DNA from: Xanthoparmelia taractica
Taxonomy: Eukaryota; Ascomycota; Lecanoromycetes; Lecanorales; Parmeliaceae
Length of the DNA stretch: 29,544 nucleotides
Reading direction: 5' to 3'
Assembly (NCBI GenBank): GCA_033085395.1
Contig: JANQBS010000390.1
Coordinates: 1 to 29,544, forward strand
The stretch's first letter is position 1; every line of letters begins with the position of its first letter. Positions 21,328-29,544 of this stretch are shown piece after piece. The notes beneath the pieces were generated by a model. It was not told the DNA's origin, searched no databases, and saw only the letters and a program-made list of their open reading frames with translations. The position numbers and the translations under genes are program-made.

Positions 21328-22140
21328 TTAAATTAAATCTTATTCTCTTATTATACTCGTAGAATATATAAGTTAAAAGAATTCGTTTATAATATAATCG
21401 ACGACTTCGAAAGATATTAATACGTATTATCTTAAATATCTCTTAAATTATACGAACGTATTATTAAAAGATCTAAATTATACGAAATTACTAAAGACTT
21501 ATTAATAAGCGAGATTAAAGAAATTATAGTAAGATAACTCTTATATTTTACGAAGTGTCTACTTACAATTAAATATTAATAGCTTAATATCTACTTATTT
21601 AATACTCGATCTCGCGACGCGACTGTGAGTTACGCGATTAGTCTATCGATTAGTATACTTTAAACGTATTTCTAACACGATTTAGTCGTTTTATTATTAA
21701 TTAATATAATAATTAAATTCGTATATATACGCTAATAAGAATTATTTATATAACTTACTTATCGATCTCACGTACTAATAGAGCGTTCTTTAAAGTCTAT
21801 TTTATTGTAAGTATATCTTATTTAAATAATTATTATTAATATTATAATTAACTTAGAGCACTCACTATAAATTTAATTAAGTTCGTTCTTATTATATTAA
21901 TTTTAATTTCGACTTAGACGAATTTTATATAAAAAAGTAATTCTATTTAAAAACTCGAAGAAAACTATTACTTTCTTATAAAATCGAACGATATCTTAAT
22001 ATCACATAATATTACTTACTTAACGATCTATTTATAGTCTTTATAAAATATCTTTAGATACGAAGTAGAACGTAGAGAGTTCTTAGATAAGTATCGATCT
22101 CGTTATTTATTTCACGCTATCTCTTAATTTAGAACGTTAT
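21328..22140 (+). other. Leader of element B between 5' LTR and gag
   Basis: About 0.8 kb. It begins TTAAATTAAATCTTATT, where a primer-binding site should be; TGG would now read TAA. No domain is readable. It is colinear with 15411-16226 of A. A leader this long is notable, but part of it could be the unread N-terminus of Gag. Confidence 0.5.
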
Positions 22141-23470
22141 CTTAAAAATACTCTAAATCGACGAATATTTATATTATTTAGAAATATTTCTCGCGCGCCT
22201 AAGAATCTTATCTTCGTCTAAAATAAAATTATTTAAAAATAGTTAATTTAATAAGCTAATACGAATCTTAAAAATTTTTTAACTATTCTAAATAAGCTTC
22301 GCGAGTAACGCGATCTCGAGATAAAAATTATTTAATTATATAATTTTTTATTTAAAGAAAACTCGAATTATAAGTTAGAATATAAAAAGAAATAAAAGAA
22401 GAAGAATAAGATTAGAACTATATTCGATTAAGTTTAACTAGTTCGTGATTATTTATAATAATAAATATAAAATCTTTAATATTAATTTCGAAGATCTCGT
22501 AAAAAATCTATTAATTCAATATAGATTTAAATCTTAGCTAGACGCTTCGAAAAGTTTTCTTATTCTTCGATATTAATCGATAATAAGAAATCTTAATAAG
22601 ATAATTAGATTAGTTAAATATCTAGTAAATTAAAGATTAATTAATATTATTTCGATAATAAGATAGCGAAAATCGCTTACGTTAAATTACGTATTAATAA
22701 GAAAGTAGCTAAAGTTATCTATACTCGCTTATATCGTCTAAGTTTCGATTTCTATTAAATTATTGATAAGATTTTAAACGATTTATAGAAATTTTTTAAG
22801 AACTTAAATCGTGAAGTAAATAGAGTTCGCGAATATAAGATCTTAAAGTAAAAAGATCTCTCGTTTAGCGACTTCTATTAAAACTTTAAACGTCTCGCTA
22901 TAGAGTTAAATATATTAAATAAAGCTTAACTTCGAGATATAAATAAGAAGCTCGTTTCTCGTTTTTATATAATCTAAATTAACTTCTCTATCGAGTTTAT
23001 TACGATATTCGCTCTAAAATTATTCTTAACTCGAATAAATAATAAATATCGTACTATATATTAAAAAAAGATAGTTAAGAAGATTAAGAACGTGATAAAT
23101 AAAGCACGAGTCTCTAAGCGTGTAACGTTTATATCTAGTTCTATAAATATCTTCTTTTCTCGAATAAATCTAATTTCTCGATATCTCTCTCTTACTATAA
23201 AGTAATAATAGCGAAAGACTATTAAGAATTAAAAGAAAGATATTTATTATATTTATTATAAGAAGAAACACTTATTATTCGCTTACTCGAAATATTAACT
23301 CTTTTATCGAGTTAATAAGATAAAAGATTAGATTAAAGAGAGTTTCGTGAAGTCGGAGTCTAAATAATTCGACTCGAAAAACTTATAATCTTATTTATAG
23401 TTACGAATTAAGGTGAAATTTTATTCTTATATAATCTCGAAGAGGCTCGGCGTAAGTTATTCGTAACGAA
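22141..23470 (+). pseudogene. Degenerate gag of element B with CCHC knuckle
   Basis: The frame through 22651 and 23245 carries an acidic, helical N-terminal part (Glu/Lys clusters near 22375-22410), then the Ty3-type Gag core at about 22650-23000. Its hallmark is the Phe-Ser-Asp-Phe-Tyr stretch near 22868. The knuckle lies at 23245-23286 with spacing C-x2-C-x4-H-x4-C: the three Cys codons are TAT, TAT and TAC, and the His (CAC at 23269) survives. The exact start and stop cannot be fixed. ATG codons are mostly destroyed and every terminator may be a mutated Gln or Trp codon. The downstream pol frame is -1 relative to this one. Confidence 0.88.
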
Positions 23471-23486
23471 ATTATTTTTAGTTTAA

Positions 23487-26400
23487 GAAAGTCTAACTTC
23501 TCAAGAAAAGATCTATTACGTTTAAATTCTTATCGATATCGAAGCTACTAGATACACGTTTATCGATAAACGTCTAATTTATAAGATTTATTAATTATTA
23601 AATATATATCTCGTTTCTCTTATAAAGTTTAGACTAGTTTAAAACTATAACGAGTAACTTAATAAGAAATTTATTACGTACGTTATATACTTAAATCTTA
23701 TTCTTTCGAGATATAAGAAACTTATAATTTTAATGCTTATAGCGAATTTAAAATAATATATAGTTATTCTAGACAAATTATAAATAAATCGCTTTAATAT
23801 ATTTCTAGATATAAGTAACGATTTTATTCTCTTTCGAGATTATTTATTATAAATTCCCTCTATTTTTATTACTTATTTCTTTATAAAATTAATACTCTCG
23901 ATCGAGACTTCTAAATTAATCTAATCTCGATTAAAGATTCTTACTCGTCTATAATCTATATCTAAGAATTATTTATTCTCTATTTTTAGTATCACTATTA
24001 TTTTCTTTACGATATTAATTAAATAAACGAAGTATTCTAAGACTTAATTATTCGCGATATCGATAAAAGATATTAATTAAAATATAGTATATAACGCTAA
24101 GTCTAAAGCGAAAGAAATTAATCTTTCTTTAGTGAAGATAATTATCTAGAATCTAGATAAAGTTAAGAAGCTACTTTCTTCTTAATACTATAAGTTTCTA
24201 GACGTCTTTAATCGTTTTAAAGTTAATTAACTTTCTTTATATTATATTTATAATTATAAAATCGAATTTATTAATAACTTTAAGTCGTCTTAGAGTCGCG
24301 TCTATTATATATCTTTTTATAAGCTTTAGAAGATTAAAGAGTATTTAATAGATAATTTATTTAAGAACTTTATTACTTCTAATAAGACGTCTTATTCGTT
24401 ATTAATTCTATTTATTTTAAAGATTAACGATAATCTTCGTTTTTATATAAACTATCGGAAATTAAATATTATAACGAAATGTAATTAATATTCACTCTCT
24501 CTAATAGAAAAAGTTATTAATAAAATTAGAAAATATCGATATCTCACTCGTCTAGATATTATCGTTATATTTAATAAGCTACGAATAAATCCCAATAGTA
24601 AGAATTATATAATCTTTATTATAGCTCTCGAAGTTTATAAATATCGAGTACTATTCTTTAAGCTAACGAATAAATCGAGTACTTTTCAATAATATATTAA
24701 TAATATTCTATTCGATTTTCTAAACGACTTCTATTAAGTCTATTTAGACGATATTTTTATCTATAGTTAAACGAAGACGAAATATTAAAAGCACGTTAAA
24801 TAAGTTTTTTAACGTCTGCGAAAGGCTAGTCTATAAATTAATATCAAGAAATACGAATTCAATATCGAAGAAATCGTATTTCTAGGTATTATTATATTAG
24901 GAATTAATTTACGAATAAATTCTTGTAAGGTCGAGACTATATTTAATTAAAGTATTTCTATAAATTTAAAGAAGATTTAAGACTTTATCGAGTTTATTAA
25001 CTTTTATTGACGCTTTATTTATAAGTTCTTTAAGTTAATTAGATCTTTAATTAATCTTATAAAAAAGAATATTTTTTTTATTTAAAACGAGATTTATATT
25101 AAATCGTTCGAAGATCTTAAAAAGCGTGTAATTATTATCTTAGTTTTACGTTACTTTGATTTTAAGCGTTAAACTATTCTTAAGATCGATTCTTCTAACT
25201 ACGTACTAGAAGAAATCTTATCTTAATATAATAATAATAAAGTTCTTTACTTAATATCTTTTTATAATAAGAGTATAATTTTAGCGAAATATAACTATTA
25301 TATCTATAATAAAGAGTTACTAGTAATTATTCGATGCTTCGAATATTAGCGACTAAAATTAGAATATATCGAGCTATCTATTTAAGTGTTCACTAATTAT
25401 TAGATCTTAAAAATCTTTATAAAAAATAAGAAGCTTATACGTTATTAAGTTCGCTATCTAGATATCTTATCTAAATTTAATTTCTAGATTATCTTTCGTA
25501 TAAAAAAGATTAATAATAAAGTCGACGCTCTAATTAGAATATTATTATCTATTCTAGCGAACGAAGCTAATAAAAGAAGTTAATATTAATATTAAACGAT
25601 TTTTATCTCGAATTATATTTAAATTCGAGTTATAGAAGTCGAAGAAGATCTATTTAAACGAATTTATAAAGTTAATTAAGAGAACTCTATATATAACGAA
25701 TTTCGTAAAGCGATAAACTATAATTAGATTAAACTTTATAATCACACGCTAAGTTAATATCGTATCGTTAATAAAGTCCTCTTTAAGAACGAACTATTAT
25801 AAATCTCGATCGAGTTTTATACGAAGCTATTAAGAAAGGTTTATAATTAATCTTCTAGTAATTACTTAGAAATACGGAGAATAATTAATTTATTTCTACG
25901 TTACTACTATTAATCTAACTACGTTAAAACGATTAAATAGTATATTCGTAACTACTATTACTATTAACGTAGTAAAGTCCCAAGAGATAAAATAAATAAA
26001 CTATTAATATTACTCTTAATTCCTTAAGGTCGTTAATAAGATATCTCTATAAATTTTATTACTAATCTATCTCTATTAGACGATTTTAACGCTATCTATA
26101 TTCTTATATATCGTCTTATAAAGAAAAGTTATTACGTATCGTATTATTAAAGAGATAACGATTATTTATTAGAAGAACTTATTTAAATTCTTATATAAAA
26201 TCTCTTTCGATTACACGAATTATTATAATCTCTTACATTAGATAGGGATATATAATTTATATCTACGCTTTAGAGAAGCCTTTGTAAGCGACTACGCATT
26301 AAGATTAACTTATTTATTATATATTATCTCGAAACGAACGATTAGATCGAGAGGGCTAATTAGAATATAAAGCGAGGTCTTCGTATCTATTATAACTACT

Positions 26401-27125
26401 TGTAAGACGATTGAATTAAATAAATCTCTATAATCGAATTTAGTAATAATAATAATATCTTATTCGCTATATTTCTCACTCTCTTCTACTTTAATCGAGG
26501 TTTTCACTCTCGTATATCTTTCGATCGAGATTATATTTTCTATAAGATTATATGCGAACGTCTATAAATCTTAAGAATAGAAGATATTACGATTAAGATA
26601 AAGAAGATTTTAAAGTTTAAATAATCATAATTAGAGAGAATACGTAAAGTTATGAAGTTATAAGCGAATAAATATCGTAAGGAGATTACTTACGATGTAA
26701 GCGATTAAATTTAACTATCGTTCGAGAATATTAGAATTAAACGCCTCTGTAAGAACCTCGAAGATAAATAACTTAATTTATATAAAGTGCTAAAACGAGT
26801 CGATATCTTATATCGTTTAGAACTCTCTTATAATATAAGAATTTATCTAGTTTTTAATTTTAAGGTACTTAGGTCTACGACTATAAACTCTTTATTAAAA
26901 TAGAAGTACGATTCTCTTAGATTAATAATAGTTAACGAGAAAGAGTTATAGAACGTAAACGATATATTAAACTTTAGGCGTTACTATGAATATCTTTAGT
27001 ATAAAGTTAAATAAATCGATCTAGATAGAGATAATAACTAGTATTATGCGAATTAAGATAAGTTCGAAGACTTTAAAAAAGTAATAAAGAAATTTTATAG
27101 ACGATATCTTAATAAATCGCGCTAG
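23487..27125 (+). pseudogene. Degenerate pol of element B (PR-RT-RNase H-IN-chromodomain)
   Basis: One frame (through 23535) runs without a frameshift to TAG at 27123-27125. Protease: Asp at 23535-23537 in the position of Asp-Thr-Gly, now Asp-Ile-Glu. Reverse transcriptase: about 24380-24900, with YLDD intact at 24741-24752. RNase H: about 25080-25500. Integrase: zinc-binding region at about 25830-25975 with His and Cys codons turned to Tyr; catalytic Asp changed to Asn at 26052-26054; Asp at 26241-26243 and Glu at 26349-26351 intact with 35 residues between them. A chromodomain at about 26943-27119 places the family among chromoviruses, whose chromodomain targets integration to marked chromatin. 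Confidence 0.94.
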
Positions 27126-27336
27126 GCCCAATAAGGAATTAGACTTCGATTGGTTTTTATTTATTATTTGAATCTATTCGTTAATATAACGATGAACTTA
27201 ACGGAGAAGCCCGGCCAGCTTCGGGTAAATCGAAATATCTTATATATCGTCTTCACATCAGCATGCGTTTCTTCTAGGTGTTCGGAATTATTTATGTATA
27301 CGAATACTATTCTTCTATAGCGCTGGGATATCGCTA
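27126..27336 (+). other. 3' untranslated part of element B
   Basis: Between the pol stop and the polypurine tract. The stop-to-LTR distance is 231 bases in B and 220 in A, one of the few length differences between the copies. It contains the poorly mutated words AGAAGCCCGGCCAGCTTCGG (about 27203) and CATCAGCATGCG (about 27256). Confidence 0.7.
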
Positions 27337-27353
27337 TTTGAGGGGGGAAGTAA
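27337..27353 (+). other. Polypurine tract of element B
   Basis: TTTGAGGGGGGAAGTAA lies directly before the TG of the 3' LTR, as required for priming second-strand synthesis. The run of six G is conspicuous in a region where GG is otherwise nearly absent. Confidence 0.9.
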
Positions 27354-27561
27354 TGTTACGAGTGTGACGATCATATAGACCTATAACACCAAGTCGGCTG
27401 ATCTTCTTAATTGGGACTACGACTTTTCTTTTCAATTGAAACTAGTCTCTATAGACCTTGACGTCCCTTAAAGATATTTCTTCCCAGCTAGATAGTTTCT
27501 CCTTAGACTTAATTTATTCGTTACACACTATTATTAACTTAATCTAATTGCAGTTCTAACA
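27354..27561 (+). repeat. 3' LTR of element B, lightly mutated
   Basis: 208 bp, TGTTACGAGTGTGACG...CAGTTCTAACA with intact TG...CA ends. It is the best-preserved LTR of the family in this window and can serve as reference for the other three. Confidence 0.95.
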
Positions 27562-27566
27562 CGATT
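27562..27566. repeat. Right target-site duplication of element B (CGATT)
   Basis: Counterpart of TAATT at 21115-21119; see that entry. Confidence 0.75.
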
Positions 27567-27960
27567 AATCGTCTCGCGAATTAAAAATAATTTTTAATAA
27601 TTTTTAATAATTATCTTATTTAGTTTACGATAATTAATATATAAACGTAATTCTTTACTAGAGCTTTATTAAAATAGATTCTTAGAATCGTAAGCTCGAC
27701 GTTAAATAAATTATATAGCGAGTTAAATAAAGAATTCGCTATTATTTCGATAAAATAATTATAATTCTTATATAATAAAAGTTATTTTATTTCTTTCGAT
27801 AAGAATATATTTTTATATTCTTTTAGTTTATTAAAAAGCTTTTAAGTAATCTCTACGTCGTCTATTTAAATACTCTCTATTTTCTTTACGTTATAGATAT
27901 TTTTTTATAATAAAATATTCGTTATATTTAAAGTATAAAGAGTCTTATAATTATTTAAAG
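27567..27960 (-). pseudogene. Degenerate N-terminal RT and pre-RT linker of element E
   Basis: Reading leftward from about 27900 the frame gives the linker typical of gypsy pol before RT: an acidic start, Phe-Leu-Ser-Lys-Glu, a Leu-Tyr-Asn-Leu box, then Glu-Leu-x-x-Leu-Arg. After Leu-Val-Lys the frame changes, and about twenty residues expected before the Leu-Arg-Leu-Tyr-Ile-Asn-Tyr-Arg box are missing, so a small deletion with frameshift is likely near 27650-27670. The box then leads to Leu-Ile-Arg-Glu at the insertion site of B. Confidence 0.75.
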
Positions 27961-28545
27961 TATTAATAAATTATTAGAATTTTAAAATTTTAAGTAATTA
28001 CTTTTTAACTTCGAAACGTTAAGACTAATTAATTATATTTATCTTAATATTCTTATTAAATAAAGTAAAAAGATTAAGAATTATTAAGAATTTCTCTTTA
28101 TTAATAATATAGAATATATATTTATAATATTTAATACGATCTTAATTATCTCGTAATTATACGTTATTAAATAAATATTATAATAATATATTCACTTATT
28201 ATTTATTTAAATTAACTTTAATAAAGAATTATTAATTTTAATTAAATTATACTTAAGTATAAAGCGCTACTTAAGTATATCTATCTCGATATTAATATTA
28301 AAATAAAATTTATTAAAAATAGATAACTTATTTTAATTCTTTAGAAGTATCTTATATTTATAAATTAATAATAAGATTAATATTACTTCTATTTTTACTC
28401 TCGTCGCTACGAAGTTTTTAATAAGAATTTATCTTTTTTTAATAATTCGATCGCGTATAGCTTATACTTATTAATAAATTCGATTAAAATCTTATTAATA
28501 TTACTTATCTTTTATTTCTTTAATTTAATATAAGTATTAATATAA

Positions 28546-28628
28546 TAATTATACTTCTTATAATTATACTTCTTATAATTATACTTCTTATAATTATACT
28601 TCTTATAATTATACTTCTTATAATTATA
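28546..28628 (-). repeat. Five tandem copies of a 15-bp unit in the Gag side of element E
   Basis: TAATTATACTTCTTA is repeated exactly at 28546, 28561, 28576, 28591 and 28606, followed by a partial copy. Fifteen bases keep the reading frame, so on the minus strand it would have encoded a pentapeptide repeat. The copies show no differences at all. Confidence 0.95.
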
Positions 28629-28639
28629 ATATTTAATTT

Positions 28640-29298
28640 TATCTCTATTAAGTATTAATATATTCTTAAGAAACGTTAAGATCGCGATTTATCGAGTTCT
28701 TAATTTAATTTAATAGAAAATTAATAAATTTCTATTAAATATAATAATAATTTATATACTTATTTTTCTTATTAACTTAAAACTCTTTTTAATTATTATT
28801 AAGAGTTTAATATACTTAAAGAATTTTATTTTTTTTAATAGAGAAATTTTTCGATATAAGACGAAATATTTTTTTTATCTCTCGTACGAAGTTACGATAT
28901 TCTCTAATTAACTTATTATAATAAATTAATTTACGAGATTATAAGATAATATTATTAAATTTAAGATTAATATTAGCGATTCGTTTAATATCTTAAGTTT
29001 TAAATAAATCTAATATATTACTTTTATTATTATAATTATAATCTATAGACGTTTAATCTCGTTTAAGTATATTAATTTTTACTTTAAGAAATTCGAGTTA
29101 ACGTTATTATACGAGCTAATCTCGTTTATAAGTAATAAGCGCGATTCGTTTATATAAAGTAAGTATATTCTTTTTATTAATATCTTACTCTTCGCTAAAT
29201 ATATTTTTTTAATTATTATTAATATTATTTTTATCGTTATTACTATTACTTAATTTTTTATCGAGATTATTATCTATAACTTTAATAAGTATCTCTTT
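28640..29298 (-). other. AT-rich stretch, possible gag region of element E, no domain readable
   Basis: Position and strand suggest that this was the N-terminal Gag region of E, but no core motif or knuckle is visible. Nothing else is recognised here. Confidence 0.35.
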
Positions 29299-29544
29299 TA
29301 CGAGTTAAAAAAATCTAGTATATTTAATAGAATATTTTATATTATATTATATTATATTATATTATAAAAAAGCATTATAAGAAAGTTATATTAGATTACT
29401 TATAAAGATATAAAATAGAAAATTACTAGTATTATAAAATAATATAGGAAATTTCTAGTATATAAAGAAATATCTTATAATATAGATTATTTCTTATATT
29501 AGATAACGAATAAGATAAGAAAATTTTAGATTAATATATAAGTT
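29299..29544 (+). repeat. T4: terminal repeat T, plus copy, cut by window end
   Basis: Colinear with T2 (6317-6562) to the last base of the window. It begins TACGAGTTAAAAAAATCT where T2 has TACGAGTCGGAAAGATCT: one C/T and the rest G/A changes. It carries an expanded ATTAT tract near 29336-29365. It converges with T3. Confidence 0.8.

Larger units (their letters stand above)
21120..27561 (+). mobile_element. Element B: full-length RIP-mutated chromovirus inserted in element E
   Basis: B is 6442 bp: 5' LTR 21120-21327, leader to about 22140, gag, pol to 27125, polypurine tract 27337-27353, 3' LTR 27354-27561. It is the same family as A, in the opposite orientation. Its flanks are the two halves of element E's reverse transcriptase. 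It keeps more catalytic residues than A (YLDD intact), but it is full of in-frame stops and its zinc ligands are lost, so it is inactive. Confidence 0.95.
27562..29298 (-). mobile_element. Element E, 5' part: gag/protease region to start of RT
   Basis: Minus-strand continuation of element E from the right side of B. The start of reverse transcriptase and the linker before it are readable (about 27567-27960). Farther right the sequence is AT-rich and only suggestive of protease and Gag, with a 15-bp tandem array at 28546-28628. The outer limit is set at the inner edge of T4 because nothing marks a 5' LTR. Confidence 0.65.

Noticed and set aside
23370..23385. Slippery site TCGAAAAAC for gag-pol frameshifting
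   Set aside because: A has TCGGAAAAC at the same place and neither fits XXXYYYZ, so I do not annotate it as the site.
27196..27230. Riboswitch or terminator hairpin in the GC-rich words AGAAGCCCGGCCAGCTTCGG
   Set aside because: A short stem AAGC/GCTT can be drawn, but A lacks the same sequence at the equivalent place. It is simply a less-mutated part of B's 3' region.
6317..29544. T2 and T4 as LTRs of one giant retrotransposon
   Set aside because: They are in direct orientation, but the 23 kb between them contain T3 in inverse orientation and elements on both strands, with no single gag-pol set.
1..29544. Mitochondrial DNA, suggested by the extreme AT content
   Set aside because: Full-length nuclear-type Ty3/gypsy elements, target duplications and RIP-type dinucleotide loss point to nuclear heterochromatin. 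No mitochondrial gene was seen.
1..29544. Centromere
   Set aside because: AT-rich, retroelement-filled, RIP-mutated DNA is also typical of other heterochromatin. Nothing here is centromere-specific without chromatin data.

Overview
This window looks like a transposon-filled, very AT-rich block of a filamentous ascomycete (Pezizomycotina) genome that has been mutated by repeat-induced point mutation (RIP). The evidence is chemical as well as genetic. CpA/TpG and CpC/GpG are nearly absent over long stretches, TpA is extremely common, and repeat copies differ mainly by C-to-T and G-to-A changes. Reading frames are broken at codons that would have been CAA, CAG or TGG. I see no intact host gene, no rRNA, no convincing tRNA and no CRISPR. 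I cannot name the species.

Layout. (1) Positions 1-6562 hold a degenerate unit bounded by converging copies of a terminal repeat, here called T: T1 at 1-115 on the minus strand and T2 at 6317-6562 on the plus strand. Inside are plus-strand coding relics that I cannot name, a pair of ~360-bp direct repeats (1427-1788 and 3987-4355) and a Gag-like relic with a CCHC knuckle at 5356-5397. (2) Positions 6563-7579 separate this unit from the next. (3) From T3 (7580-7770, minus) to T4 (29299 to the window end, plus) lies a second T-bounded stretch. It holds two unnamed plus-strand coding relics (about 7830-9250 and 17456-18775) and three Ty3/gypsy-type LTR retrotransposons.

Retrotransposon A (10001-16431, minus strand) and retrotransposon B (21120-27561, plus strand) are two full-length copies of one chromovirus family in opposite orientation. 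Each has ~208-bp TG...CA LTRs, a purine-rich tract before the 3' LTR, Gag with a zinc knuckle, then protease, reverse transcriptase, RNase H, integrase (DD35E spacing) and a chromodomain. A is flanked by a perfect 5-bp target duplication, ATTAG. B is flanked by TAATT/CGATT, which differ only by RIP-type changes. Landmark distances inside gag-pol are identical in A and B, and in both copies pol lies in the -1 frame relative to gag.

B sits inside an older, different Ty3/gypsy element, E (minus strand, 18830-21119 continuing at 27562-29298). Removing B and one target-site copy rejoins E's reverse transcriptase frame. The order of events inferred is: E and the T-bounded sequence first, then A and B, then RIP. 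Short stretches around the right-hand LTR of A and the 3' LTR of B escaped most of the mutation.
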